Part shown: piece after piece, positions 37,309 to 45,815 of the stretch
How the letters are laid out: every line of letters begins with the position of its first letter
Position numbering within the stretch: the first letter of the stretch is position 1
Source of the DNA: Maribacter orientalis
GTDB taxonomy: Bacteria > Bacteroidota > Bacteroidia > Flavobacteriales > Flavobacteriaceae
Direction: 5' to 3'
Assembly (NCBI RefSeq): GCF_900109345.1
Contig: NZ_FNZN01000002.1
Span: 620,001 to 684,000 of the forward strand
DNA length: 64,000 nucleotides
Notes under the pieces: generated by a model
Databases searched by the model: none
What the model saw: only the letters and a program-made list of their open reading frames with translations
What the model was told of the DNA's origin: nothing
Made by a program: the position numbers and the translations under genes

Positions 37309-37839
37309 TTATTTATCCGTTAATAGTTTCTTTAATTCATCCCAACGGGGATCGTTTTCTTCTTTGTTTGATCTTTTCTCTTTTGGTTGAAGCTCCTTTA
37401 ACCTGTCTAACACTTCAGATTCTAAAGTGCCATCTTCAATACCAGGATGAATTCTTTTTTGCGGAACTGCCAATACAAGCATTTCGTACACGTACTGTGC
37501 AATATTCAACTCATGTTCACGATGAGGAAGAATAAGAATTTCAATATCCTCATCATTAAACTCTTCCCCAAATTTAACAACCAAATGCAAATCTGCATTT
37601 ACTGGTTGGTCAAAAGGTTCACTAGTAATATCGCAATTGACATTCACCGTACCCGATGCCTCCATATCAACCTCTAGCATTGTACTGGTTTTATTCAGTA
37701 TAACATCTAAATTGATGTTGGCAGCATTGAACTCATCGTATCCAAAAGAATCAAAGAACGTATTATCAATCTGGTAATTAAAGTTGTGTTTTCCTTGCTT
37801 CAATCCTGAGAAAGGAATATTAAACTCCTTTTGCTTCAT
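37309..37839 (-). CDS. DUF177 (YceD-type) protein
   Basis: About 176 residues from the ATG at 37837-37839 (MKQKEFNIPFSGLKQG). A GTG nine bases earlier is possible but less likely. The core is DUF177: NVNCDITSEPFDQPVNADLH and the acidic DEDIEILILPHREHELNIAQYVYEMLVLAVPQKR. The C-terminus ends in a charged helix. YceD-type proteins precede rpmF almost universally and are linked to 23S rRNA accumulation or ribosome assembly, though the mechanism is uncertain. Confidence 0.92.
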   Translation of the reverse strand: MKQKEFNIPFSGLKQGKHNFNYQIDNTFFDSFGYDEFNAANINLDVILNKTSTMLEVDMEASGTVNVNCDITSEPFDQPVNADLHLVVKFGEEFNDEDIEILILPHREHELNIAQYVYEMLVLAVPQKRIHPGIEDGTLESEVLDRLKELQPKEKRSNKEENDPRWDELKKLLTDK

Positions 37840-37960
37840 CTCGTACACACTTAATTTAACAATATTGGCCCATAAAAGGCGGCTGCAAAGATACTATTTT
37901 TTTAATAAAAGACAATAGTTATCAACTATTTATCTTTATAACTTTTTTAGCTTTTAAAAA

Positions 37961-39013
37961 CTAGCGTTCTCTTTTTAAACGCTGCTTTTTTAAAACATCC
38001 TTAGTAAGTTCTTGATACTCGGTTCTGTTCTTAAATATTTTTAAAGCCATAAACACGGCCTCTTTAAACGAACTTTCGTCAGCAACACCCTTTCCGGCAA
38101 TTTCATATGCAGTACCGTGATCCGGTGATGTTCTTACCTTATCTAGACCAGCTGTAAAATTAACACCTTGACCAAAAGAAATTGTTTTAAAAGGAATTAA
38201 TCCTTGATCATGGTATGCCGCTAAAATAGCATCGAATTTTTTGTATCCGTCAGAGCCAAAGAAACTATCTGCAGAATATGGTCCATAGACCAAATGCCCC
38301 ATATTGGCCATTTCACGAATAACAGGCTTCATTATTTCATCATCCTCTTTACCGATAACACCATTATCTCCACTATGTGGATTTATGCCCAACAATGCAA
38401 TTTTAGGCTTACGAATTCCAAAATCCATCATAAGCGATTTTTCAATGATATTGATTTTATCACGAATTAATCTTGGTATAATTGCGGCAGAAACATCCTT
38501 TACAGCAACATGATCGGTTAGCAAACCGATTTTTAAGGTATCGGTCACCATGAACATTAAACTTTCGCCCTGAAGTTCTTGTGCTAAATAATCTGTATGG
38601 CCAGGGAATTTAAATTCATCTGATTGAATATTGTTCTTATTTATAGGTGCCGTTACCAAAACATCAATATCTCCTTTCTTAAGAGCCTCAACAGCGGCTT
38701 TTAAAGATTTAATAGCATATGCACCACCTTCTTCCGTAGATTGCCCAAATTCGATTTTAGGAATCTCTTTCCAGACGTTTACGATATTAATTTTATTGTC
38801 AATTGCCTTAGAAGCATCTGGCACTCCATTAAATACGATATTAAGTCCCAATTCCTTCATTTGATAAGAAATGGTTTTATTAGAAGCAAAGATTATAGGT
38901 GTGCAAAAATCTAACATTCTACTATCTTCAAATGTTTTCAACGCCACCTCACAGCCTATTCCATTTAAGTCTCCTATAGAGATGCCTAATCTTATTTTAC
39001 TATTTTCCTCCAT
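37961..39013 (-). CDS. pdxA: 4-hydroxythreonine-4-phosphate dehydrogenase
   Basis: 350 residues from the ATG at 39011-39013, starting MEENSKIRLGISIGDLNGIG. A longer frame runs through the divergent promoter and is rejected. The family features are VTAPINKNNIQSDEFKFPGHTDYLAQ with the metal-binding His, GINPHSGDNGVIGKED and AAYHDQGLIPFK. It takes part in pyridoxal phosphate synthesis. It is divergent from ribE with overlapping promoters. Confidence 0.94.
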   Translation of the reverse strand: MEENSKIRLGISIGDLNGIGCEVALKTFEDSRMLDFCTPIIFASNKTISYQMKELGLNIVFNGVPDASKAIDNKINIVNVWKEIPKIEFGQSTEEGGAYAIKSLKAAVEALKKGDIDVLVTAPINKNNIQSDEFKFPGHTDYLAQELQGESLMFMVTDTLKIGLLTDHVAVKDVSAAIIPRLIRDKINIIEKSLMMDFGIRKPKIALLGINPHSGDNGVIGKEDDEIMKPVIREMANMGHLVYGPYSADSFFGSDGYKKFDAILAAYHDQGLIPFKTISFGQGVNFTAGLDKVRTSPDHGTAYEIAGKGVADESSFKEAVFMALKIFKNRTEYQELTKDVLKKQRLKRER

Positions 39014-39022
39014 GATAATCTG

Positions 39023-39057
39023 TACCTTTGTACTCAATTTTGAATACCCAAAATTAC
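39023..39057. promoter_or_regulatory. overlapping divergent promoters for ribE and pdxA
   Basis: TACCTTTG at 39023-39030 (forward) is a perfect -7 box about 43 bases before ribE. TAATTTTG on the reverse strand (39050-39057) is a perfect -7 box about 36 bases before pdxA. They face away from overlapping positions, so RNA polymerase bound at one is likely to exclude the other. Confidence 0.45.
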
Positions 39058-39073
39058 TTAAATTAAACGACAC

Positions 39074-39661
39074 ATGTTCACTGGAATTATTGAAACGTTA
39101 GGTAAGGTAACCTCTTTAGAGGCTAAAGGCGGCAACTTAGATATTACAATAGAATCTAACCTTACTTCAGAACTTAAAATAGATCAGAGCGTAGCTCATA
39201 ATGGCGTTTGTTTAACCGTTGTAAGCTTAACCGATTCTACATATACCGTGACTGCAATTGCAGAAACTTTAAAGAAAACCAATCTTGACAGTTTAAAAAC
39301 TAACGACTCTGTTAATTTAGAACGGGCTATGATATTGGGCTCTAGATTAGATGGTCATATCGTACAGGGACATGTAGATCAAACCGGAGAATGTACTGGT
39401 ATACGTGAAGATAATGGTAGTTGGATATTTTCTTTTACCTATGATTCGGCAACTGGCAACCCTACTATAGAAAAAGGCTCTATTACTATTGATGGCACCA
39501 GCTTAACGGTCGTCAATTCTGGTAAGAACACCTTTGAAGTAGCCATTATACCTTATACTTATGAACATACTCGTTTCAATACCTATAAAGTTGGAACCGT
39601 TGTCAATTTAGAATTTGATGTAATTGGCAAATATGTGGCAAAGTTGATGGGCAATAGGTAG
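39074..39661 (+). CDS. ribE: riboflavin synthase, alpha subunit
   Basis: 195 residues made of two similar lumazine-binding halves. It begins MFTGIIETLGKVTSLEAKGG, and its two repeats carry HNGVCLTVVSL and IDGTSLTVVNSG. It converts two molecules of dimethylribityl-lumazine into riboflavin. No FMN riboswitch is visible in the short leader. It ends two bases before the stop of the convergent ATP-grasp-type gene. Confidence 0.95.
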   Translation: MFTGIIETLGKVTSLEAKGGNLDITIESNLTSELKIDQSVAHNGVCLTVVSLTDSTYTVTAIAETLKKTNLDSLKTNDSVNLERAMILGSRLDGHIVQGHVDQTGECTGIREDNGSWIFSFTYDSATGNPTIEKGSITIDGTSLTVVNSGKNTFEVAIIPYTYEHTRFNTYKVGTVVNLEFDVIGKYVAKLMGNR

Positions 39662-39663
39662 AA

Positions 39664-40860
39664 TTACTTTTCAAAGAAACTTATTGAAGAGCCGATCCAA
39701 GTTTCATCAACTTGATGAGAAACATTGATCATTTCTCCTTTACTCATTCGAGTAAGATTTATGACAGGCGTTAACTTATTCTCCTCATCGCTCCAAACAT
39801 ATAGCATTCGTAATTCTACTTTTGAGTTTTTAGGCGTATTTGTCTTTATCAATGGTGCATATTGAACCTTTTGCTGTAAAATATAATTTTGTTTGTCTGA
39901 TATGGTATTGATAGCCTCTTGATTAGGATGTAAATCAACACCTTGACCTGCAAATGAAAACAAAGGTTTCAAAACAAATTTATTTAAGTCTAGTTCGGCC
40001 GGAAAATCAGATAAATAATATGATTTCGGAATATTCTTATGTTCTAACATTGGCATAATACATTTTGATATCATAAAAAACCAATCTGGGTGTGTTACCC
40101 ATTCCACATCTAAATCATCATTCAGGTTGAAATTAGTTTTTAAATCTTTAAGACGTTCCAATTCATCATAAATAACCCTATTGTAAATTCTGTGGATAGG
40201 TGTTTTTGTTCCATCTTTCATGTAGAACAATTTTTTCCCTTCCTTTAAAACTTTAGTCATACAGACAACTTCTATACCTAAGGCTTTTTTGGTCGACCAA
40301 AAATCAATTCTTGTTTTTTGCTTTTCAGGAAAAATTTCTAATAAAATTACATTTTCGGGCTTTTCATCACCTAGAATGACCTTCCTCACTTTTTCCGTGT
40401 AGCTCTTTTTATCCAAGCCATTCAAATAATAATCGAAACCTTCTTTCGGAATATTAGGATAATGCTGCATAAATGCTTCTCCTAAAAAAGGTTGGTAAAA
40501 AAATAATGTAGGGAAAGCCTGTAACTCTATTAATTGAGGAGTGATGCCGCCCTTACCATCTTCACAAAGTCCAAAATCTATTGCTAAAAAATGAGGGTTT
40601 CCCATGGGTACTGGAGACTGAAGTTCGGCAGGAATAAACTTTCTGCGAATTTCAGGAAAATCAATTTTCCATAATTGAGAAATAATGGAATCGCAAGCTT
40701 CTTCCACTTCTTTTTTGACAGCCTTACTAATAAAAACCGGTGTTTCAGAAATTCTAAATGCACTAGGTTCTTTAAAAGTGTCTACTATATGCTTCAAAAG
40801 GTTATTATAATACACTTCTTTATAAGTGGCATTAAATTCTTCTCTAATTTTCGGAATCAT
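39664..40860 (-). CDS. ATP-grasp-like protein of unknown function (amidoligase cluster)
   Basis: 398 residues without signal or membrane helix. I recognise no named family, but the layout suggests an ATP-grasp fold: LKPLFSFAGQGVDL resembles the ATP-binding strand and loop, NYILQQKVQYAPL the adenine contact, VELRMLYVWSDEE the core strand, and NLTRMSKGEMINV the end of the metal site. It is the last gene of a five-gene operon and overlaps the amidotransferase gene by four bases (ATGA). A ligase role is an inference from this context. Confidence 0.6.
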   Translation of the reverse strand: MIPKIREEFNATYKEVYYNNLLKHIVDTFKEPSAFRISETPVFISKAVKKEVEEACDSIISQLWKIDFPEIRRKFIPAELQSPVPMGNPHFLAIDFGLCEDGKGGITPQLIELQAFPTLFFYQPFLGEAFMQHYPNIPKEGFDYYLNGLDKKSYTEKVRKVILGDEKPENVILLEIFPEKQKTRIDFWSTKKALGIEVVCMTKVLKEGKKLFYMKDGTKTPIHRIYNRVIYDELERLKDLKTNFNLNDDLDVEWVTHPDWFFMISKCIMPMLEHKNIPKSYYLSDFPAELDLNKFVLKPLFSFAGQGVDLHPNQEAINTISDKQNYILQQKVQYAPLIKTNTPKNSKVELRMLYVWSDEENKLTPVINLTRMSKGEMINVSHQVDETWIGSSISFFEK

Positions 40861-41693
40861 ACAGTTTGTAGTTTTTGGCTATCGATAGCTTCTGCTGCCA
40901 ATTTTAAAAAGGTTGGAATTAGAGTTTTATTGGTTTTCCAGATTTTCGCTTTGTCATCAAGCTGGGTTATCATTTCAAGGTATTTTTTCTTACCATGTCT
41001 TTTTACTATCTGATTCCTTTTTTCTTCCTTTCCAAAATAACGGAGCATTCCCTCAGCATCTGCTTCTGGATGAAATTGCACCCCAAATATTTCATTGGAA
41101 AAACGAATTGCCATTACTGCGCGCTCTAACGGCACATTTGGTCTAATTTTTTCCCTACACAAAACCTTTCCGTCTAGGGTATCCAATTTCCATTCCTTCG
41201 GACCCACCACTTGATAGTCCCTCGAATCTACTGCATAAAAAGGATCGTTCAACTCTTTGAATAAAACCTCCTGTTCACCACTTTTGGTTTTGTAAATCGG
41301 AAAAATACCGAATGATGTAGACCTTCTTTTGGTAACCCTTGCCACATCCCAGTGCAGGCAAGCCAATTGAAATGAATGACAGATTAAAAAAGCATGTTTT
41401 TTCTGAGCATTAGATAGATTATGGGATAAGATCGAATCTAAAAATCTAAAATATTTAATTTCCCACTCTGCGCCTGTTTTCAAAGGTGACCCTGGTCCGC
41501 CAGACGACACAAAAATGTCATATTCATTTAAATCTGGAAGTTCCTGTCCGTTTCTTACTTCAAAAATATCATACCTGCCCTTTACACCATCTTTTGTTAA
41601 AAATTCACCCATAAGCGTGGTGATGCATCGCATACCTTCGTTGGGCTGGCCAGCATTCATATCCAATACGGCAATATTATAGTTCCCTTTCAT
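40857..41693 (-). CDS. class I glutamine amidotransferase domain protein
   Basis: 278 residues of GATase-1 fold. The nucleophile Cys lies in AFLICHSFQLACLHW (the usual GxCxGxQ elbow is varied), the oxyanion region is FVSSGGPGSPL, and the His-Glu pair is in FGVQFHPEADAEGML. The N-terminus (NIAVLDMNAGQPNEGMRCI) is that of stand-alone GMP-synthase-like amidotransferases. It could supply ammonia to a ligase in the operon or hydrolyse a gamma-glutamyl bond. It is coupled to the next gene by ATGA. Confidence 0.8.
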   Translation of the reverse strand: MKGNYNIAVLDMNAGQPNEGMRCITTLMGEFLTKDGVKGRYDIFEVRNGQELPDLNEYDIFVSSGGPGSPLKTGAEWEIKYFRFLDSILSHNLSNAQKKHAFLICHSFQLACLHWDVARVTKRRSTSFGIFPIYKTKSGEQEVLFKELNDPFYAVDSRDYQVVGPKEWKLDTLDGKVLCREKIRPNVPLERAVMAIRFSNEIFGVQFHPEADAEGMLRYFGKEEKRNQIVKRHGKKKYLEMITQLDDKAKIWKTNKTLIPTFLKLAAEAIDSQKLQTV

Positions 41694-41759
41694 AATCTCT
41701 CACTAAAACTGGTTCCAAAATAAATGTTATTTTGGTTACGTACATACTGTTCAACTTTT

Positions 41760-42857
41760 TTAAAGTCCTTTTCTTGTTTGTTCTACGATATACTTTGTAA
41801 CCTCTACCAAATCATTGGTTTCATTAAAAACTTGTAGTTGCCTATCCGCACCAGTGCCTGCTTCCAGTATTTGGTACACATAGTTAACCTCTGACCGGCA
41901 ACCTAATTCGTCAACAACATCATCTATAAATTCTAATAATTCACTCATAAGCTTAGCGAAAGGAACCTCTTCTTCCTTGCCAAAATCTATCAACTTAGAT
42001 TCAATACCCCATCGAGCTGCCCGCCATTTATTTTCATTCAATAACAATCGTCTATAGTTTTTAAAGTTCTGATTCTTGCGGTTCATCTTGTACAACTTGG
42101 CTACCAAACATTGCATTAACGCTGCAATACAGGTTACCTCATCTACAGTCATAACCACATCGCATATTCTAAATTCAATGGTCGGATAAAAAGGATGTAA
42201 TCGTATATCCCACCAAATTTTCTTGCTATTATCCAAACAATTGGTCTTCACTAAAATATCCACGAACTTATCATACTCAGCCACACTAGCAAAAAAAGGA
42301 GGGATACCTGTTCTTGGAAATTTGTCGAATACTTTACTTCGATATGATTTGAAGCCTGTATTACGACCTTCCCAAAAAGGCGAGTTTGTAGATAATGCAT
42401 ATAGGTGTGGTAAAAAATACCGAACCGTGTTCAAAATTTCCAAACCTTCTTCCCTACTAGGTATAGCTACGTGTACATGCATGCCAAAAATAAGATTCCC
42501 TCTAGCAACATCTGCCATTTCTTGGATGATGGCATCATATCTTGGATTAGGGGTTATCAATTGTTGATCCCATTTAGAAAATGGGTGCGTTCCAGCAGCT
42601 GCAACTTTTAGCCCTTCGTCATCTGCTAGTTTAATGACCTGTTGTCTTAGGAATGAAACCTCATCCCTTACCTGATGAATGTTTTCACAGATATTGGTAC
42701 CCATTTCAACCATAGACTGATGCATTTCTTCCTTTATTCGTTCTTGAAGTAGAACTTTACCATCGTCAACGATTTTCGACATTTGTGAACGTAATCTATA
42801 CGTATCACTATCTAAAACTTGAAATTCTTCTTCAATACCTAAGGTAAATTTATGCAT
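41760..42857 (-). CDS. carboxylate-amine ligase (GCS2/YbdK family)
   Basis: 365 residues of the glutamate-cysteine-ligase type 2 fold. Visible motifs are FTLGIEEEFQVLD at the start, NLIFGMHVHVAIPSREEG in the middle, and WWDIRLHPFYPTIEFRICDV, a combined metal- and ATP-binding segment. Members join the carboxylate of an amino acid to an amine, using ATP. E. coli YbdK has weak gamma-glutamyl-cysteine activity, but the true substrates are unknown. It sits in the middle of the operon, 42 bases after the ATP-grasp gene. Confidence 0.88.
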   Translation of the reverse strand: MHKFTLGIEEEFQVLDSDTYRLRSQMSKIVDDGKVLLQERIKEEMHQSMVEMGTNICENIHQVRDEVSFLRQQVIKLADDEGLKVAAAGTHPFSKWDQQLITPNPRYDAIIQEMADVARGNLIFGMHVHVAIPSREEGLEILNTVRYFLPHLYALSTNSPFWEGRNTGFKSYRSKVFDKFPRTGIPPFFASVAEYDKFVDILVKTNCLDNSKKIWWDIRLHPFYPTIEFRICDVVMTVDEVTCIAALMQCLVAKLYKMNRKNQNFKNYRRLLLNENKWRAARWGIESKLIDFGKEEEVPFAKLMSELLEFIDDVVDELGCRSEVNYVYQILEAGTGADRQLQVFNETNDLVEVTKYIVEQTRKGL

Positions 42858-42898
42858 GTAATTACAGTTGATTCTTAAAGTTATTCGCCACTATTCTA

Positions 42899-44068
42899 CT
42901 ACTTCTTTGGTTTTGTTGGTGCCTTGGTTTTGGCAGGAGCTTTCTTTACAGCTACCTTTTTAACAGCAACCTTTTTCTTTGCTGGCGCTTCTTTTTTTAC
43001 CACAACAGCTTTTGCTTTATTGGATAAACTTGTTATAGCCGGCGCTTTCTTTACAGCAGTTTTTTTCACCTCTGCTGCTGTTTTTAAGTTAACCTTACCA
43101 ACTTTTGGCTGCACTGGGGCAATTGAATTTCTTACAAAACCTCCCCATGAAGAATTATTTTGATTTGGTTTGTGCTCGTTGGCCTTTTCAATAGCATACT
43201 TCGCAGAATGTACAACAATCCAATCAAAGTTTTCTTGGCCAACCGAATTTATATCGGCATCTGGTGCTGGGTTACAAAAGTCAATTGCATAGGGCACACC
43301 ATCACGTACTGCAAACTCAACAGTATTGAAATCATAGCCTAAGGCTTGATTCAATCTCAGCGTATAATCGTGTACCGTTTTCAATAATTTTTTACGCTCT
43401 TCGCCAGTTGCTTTTATGTCGCTTACATAACGTTCGTGAAAAGGTTTTCTTGGGTCATATGGCATTATATGCACATACTTTTGCCCTAAACAATACACTC
43501 TAAAGTAATCATCGAAAACAATTTCTTCCTGTAGCATCATTACTAACTGTTCAGTCTCTTTATGAGCTTCGAAAAGTTGTTCTGAGTTTTCTACTCTATA
43601 AACACTTTTCCATCCACCACCATCGTGAGGTTTCATATAGGCTGGGAAACCAATATAATCGAACATATATTCCCAATCCAATGGAACCTTAAGATTACGG
43701 AAAGACGTTTCTGAGGTATTATCAGGTCTAGCATTCGAAGGCAAAAGAACAGTTTTAGGCACTGGTATTCCCATTTCCATTGATAAACAATTATTGAAGA
43801 ATTTCTCGTCGGCACTCCACCAAAATGGATTATTAATAACCGCCGTACCCATCAATGATGCATTTTTTAAATACGCACGATAAAAGGGAACTTCTTGAGA
43901 TATTCGGTCGAAGATTACACTATATCCATAATCAATACCTTGCTGAACCTTATCTATTTGAACTGCTTCTGCAACAACTTTTCCTTTACCCAATTCATTT
44001 ACTTTATCTATAAATGCCCATGGGAAGGTATCTTCCATTCCAAATAATATTCCTACTTTTTTTACCAT
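42899..44068 (-). CDS. ATP-grasp ligase with histone-H1-like basic tail
   Basis: 389 residues from the ATG at 44066-44068 (MVKKVGILFGMEDTFPWAFI); a 12-residue longer frame is less plausible. The catalytic part (about 1-320) has an ATP-grasp signature: AYMKPHDGGGWKSVYRV with the ATP-binding Lys and glycine loop, then the metal site NTVEFAVRDGVPYAIDFCNPAP. The last 60 or so residues are dominated by Lys, Ala, Val and Pro with repeats of KKxxVKKAPAK, like histone H1 or flavobacterial H1-like proteins. It belongs to the amidoligase operon. Confidence 0.78.
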   Translation of the reverse strand: MVKKVGILFGMEDTFPWAFIDKVNELGKGKVVAEAVQIDKVQQGIDYGYSVIFDRISQEVPFYRAYLKNASLMGTAVINNPFWWSADEKFFNNCLSMEMGIPVPKTVLLPSNARPDNTSETSFRNLKVPLDWEYMFDYIGFPAYMKPHDGGGWKSVYRVENSEQLFEAHKETEQLVMMLQEEIVFDDYFRVYCLGQKYVHIMPYDPRKPFHERYVSDIKATGEERKKLLKTVHDYTLRLNQALGYDFNTVEFAVRDGVPYAIDFCNPAPDADINSVGQENFDWIVVHSAKYAIEKANEHKPNQNNSSWGGFVRNSIAPVQPKVGKVNLKTAAEVKKTAVKKAPAITSLSNKAKAVVVKKEAPAKKKVAVKKVAVKKAPAKTKAPTKPKK

Positions 44069-44159
44069 TCTATGTTTTAATTTTAATTTTTTAACCTCCA
44101 ATAAGATACATAATATAAATGATTGAAATTGACCCTATACTCAAAATTGATTGTCTATT

Positions 44160-44873
44160 TCAATTGAAATAAGCACCTAGATATTCAGGGAACATCATTT
44201 TCCACAATGGCCAATCATGATCTATCCATTTTTTTTCATCATACCAATGTGTAATTCCTTTTCTTTTTAATATGGCCGACATGTTTCTATTTTTATCCAA
44301 ACAAATATCCCAATCAGATGTTCCTAACACAATTTGCATATGGTCATATTTCCAACTTTCCTCATGTAGCATATATTCATCAGGACAATTATAATAAATT
44401 CGCATATCATCAGATTGTGGAGTCATAGAACGTATGTTAAACGCTGCACTCATTCCTATGTAATGCGAAATTAAATCTGGAAATCTGAACGCTGCATTGG
44501 CTGCATGAAAACCTCCAAAACTAACCCCAGACACACCTATACGATGTGTATTACACTCTTTTTGTATATAGGGTATTAGTTCATTCTTAAGAAACTGCAT
44601 GTACAATTCATAATTATGAATTTTGGTGCCAGAATCCATATGATCATCATAAAAAGACATCATATCAATGGTCTCTACATTATAAATTTTTACTTTACCT
44701 TCCTCAATAAAATTCATTACCGAATCTACCAAACCGAAATCTGTGTTTTGTGTAAATTGTCCTCCCGATGAAGGGAACATTAATATCGGGTGACCCCAAT
44801 GGCCCGTAACCTCAAGATTAATATTTCTATTTAAGGTGTTGGAATAATATTGGATGTGTTCTACTTTCGCCAT
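44160..44873 (-). CDS. esterase-type alpha/beta hydrolase (amidoligase operon)
   Basis: 237 residues of the putative esterase (EstD) fold. Catalytic Ser118 lies in GVSGVSFGGFHAAN. A conserved-looking start is HIQYYSNTLNRNINLEVTGHWG, and the probable His is in WIDHDWPLWK near the end. No signal peptide, so it is cytoplasmic. It is the first gene of the operon running to 39664. A -7 box lies about 50 bases upstream. Its substrate could be an ester or amide product of the ligases. Confidence 0.82.
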   Translation of the reverse strand: MAKVEHIQYYSNTLNRNINLEVTGHWGHPILMFPSSGGQFTQNTDFGLVDSVMNFIEEGKVKIYNVETIDMMSFYDDHMDSGTKIHNYELYMQFLKNELIPYIQKECNTHRIGVSGVSFGGFHAANAAFRFPDLISHYIGMSAAFNIRSMTPQSDDMRIYYNCPDEYMLHEESWKYDHMQIVLGTSDWDICLDKNRNMSAILKRKGITHWYDEKKWIDHDWPLWKMMFPEYLGAYFN

Positions 44874-44919
44874 GTATCAAGATAAATAAAATGTTTAATA
44901 ATCAACGTTTTACGGGCGG

Positions 44920-44927
44920 CAAATGTA
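44920..44927 (-). promoter_or_regulatory. -7 promoter box of the amidoligase operon
   Basis: On the reverse strand TACATTTG matches TAnnTTTG exactly, 46 bases before the esterase ATG. The 123-base region between the two divergent esterase genes should hold both promoters; on the other strand a weaker TATATTTTTA lies near 44953. Confidence 0.4.
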
Positions 44928-44996
44928 ATTTATTTTGAAATATCACCACATATATTTTTACGGATACTTATACTTGCATTTTTATACTAAGAATAC

Positions 44997-45815
44997 ATGC
45001 AGTTTCAACTAGAGACCATTACAATTAAAGGGAATTATTTTTCTATAAACCTAAATCGTTTAGTGCTTTTTCGCATTGTAGCTCCACAAGAATATTTGAA
45101 AACTACTAGCGACTTTTCGGTATTATTGATGAATGATGGTCAAGACTTTGAAGCAATGAATCTTGAACATAGCTTATCTCGAGCTTTTTCTTCAAAAACA
45201 ATGAAGCCTTTTATTTATGTTGGTCTTTCCTGTAATGAAAATCGTATTCATGAATATGGGACTGCCTCGACCCCAGATTTTAAAGGAAGAGGCGGACAGG
45301 CATTAAAATACTCTAAATTCATTACAGAAGAATTCGTTCCTTTTCTAAAGCAAGAATTCAAAACCTCTAAAGATTTTAATGAATGGGTCTATTGCGGTAT
45401 GTCTCTCGGTGGTTTATCGGCATTCGATATTGTTTACAATAAAAGTTCACTATTTGGAAAAGTAGGCGTGTTTAGCGGATCATTTTGGTGGCGTAAAAAA
45501 CCTTATATAAAAAATGACTTAAAAGACCGTAGTAGAATTGCTCTAGAAGTCGTAAAAAATGGTGCATATGCTGACCATTTGAAGTTCTGGTTTCAATGTG
45601 GCTCATTAGACGAAACTGCGGATCGTAACCATAATGGAATAATCGACGCAATTGAAGATACCTTAGATGTAATAAAGGAACTTAAAACTAAAGGATACTC
45701 CAATCCTGGTGATATAACCTATGTTCAAGTTGAAGGTGGAAAACACGACCTATCTACCTGGGGAAAGGTATTTCCACAGTTTATTACTTGGGCAATGACA
45801 AAAACTAAACCTTAA
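44997..45815 (+). CDS. esterase-type alpha/beta hydrolase with EF-hand-like loop
   Basis: 272 residues of the putative esterase fold. Ser136 is in GMSLGG, and the His is in GGKHDLSTWGKVF near the end. An insertion at about 209-220 (DRNHNGIIDAIE) has the acidic-Asn-Gly pattern of a calcium-binding EF-hand loop. No signal peptide. It is divergent from the amidoligase operon and similar in fold to its first gene, so it is probably part of the same system. Its end overlaps the convergent NagX-like gene by 11 bases. Confidence 0.82.
   Translation: MQFQLETITIKGNYFSINLNRLVLFRIVAPQEYLKTTSDFSVLLMNDGQDFEAMNLEHSLSRAFSSKTMKPFIYVGLSCNENRIHEYGTASTPDFKGRGGQALKYSKFITEEFVPFLKQEFKTSKDFNEWVYCGMSLGGLSAFDIVYNKSSLFGKVGVFSGSFWWRKKPYIKNDLKDRSRIALEVVKNGAYADHLKFWFQCGSLDETADRNHNGIIDAIEDTLDVIKELKTKGYSNPGDITYVQVEGGKHDLSTWGKVFPQFITWAMTKTKP

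Noticed and set aside
42924..43163. Forward frame rich in Phe/Ala/Thr that looks like membrane helices
   Set aside because: It is the antisense reading of the Lys/Ala/Pro-rich tail of the ATP-grasp gene; the hydrophobicity is an artefact of that composition.
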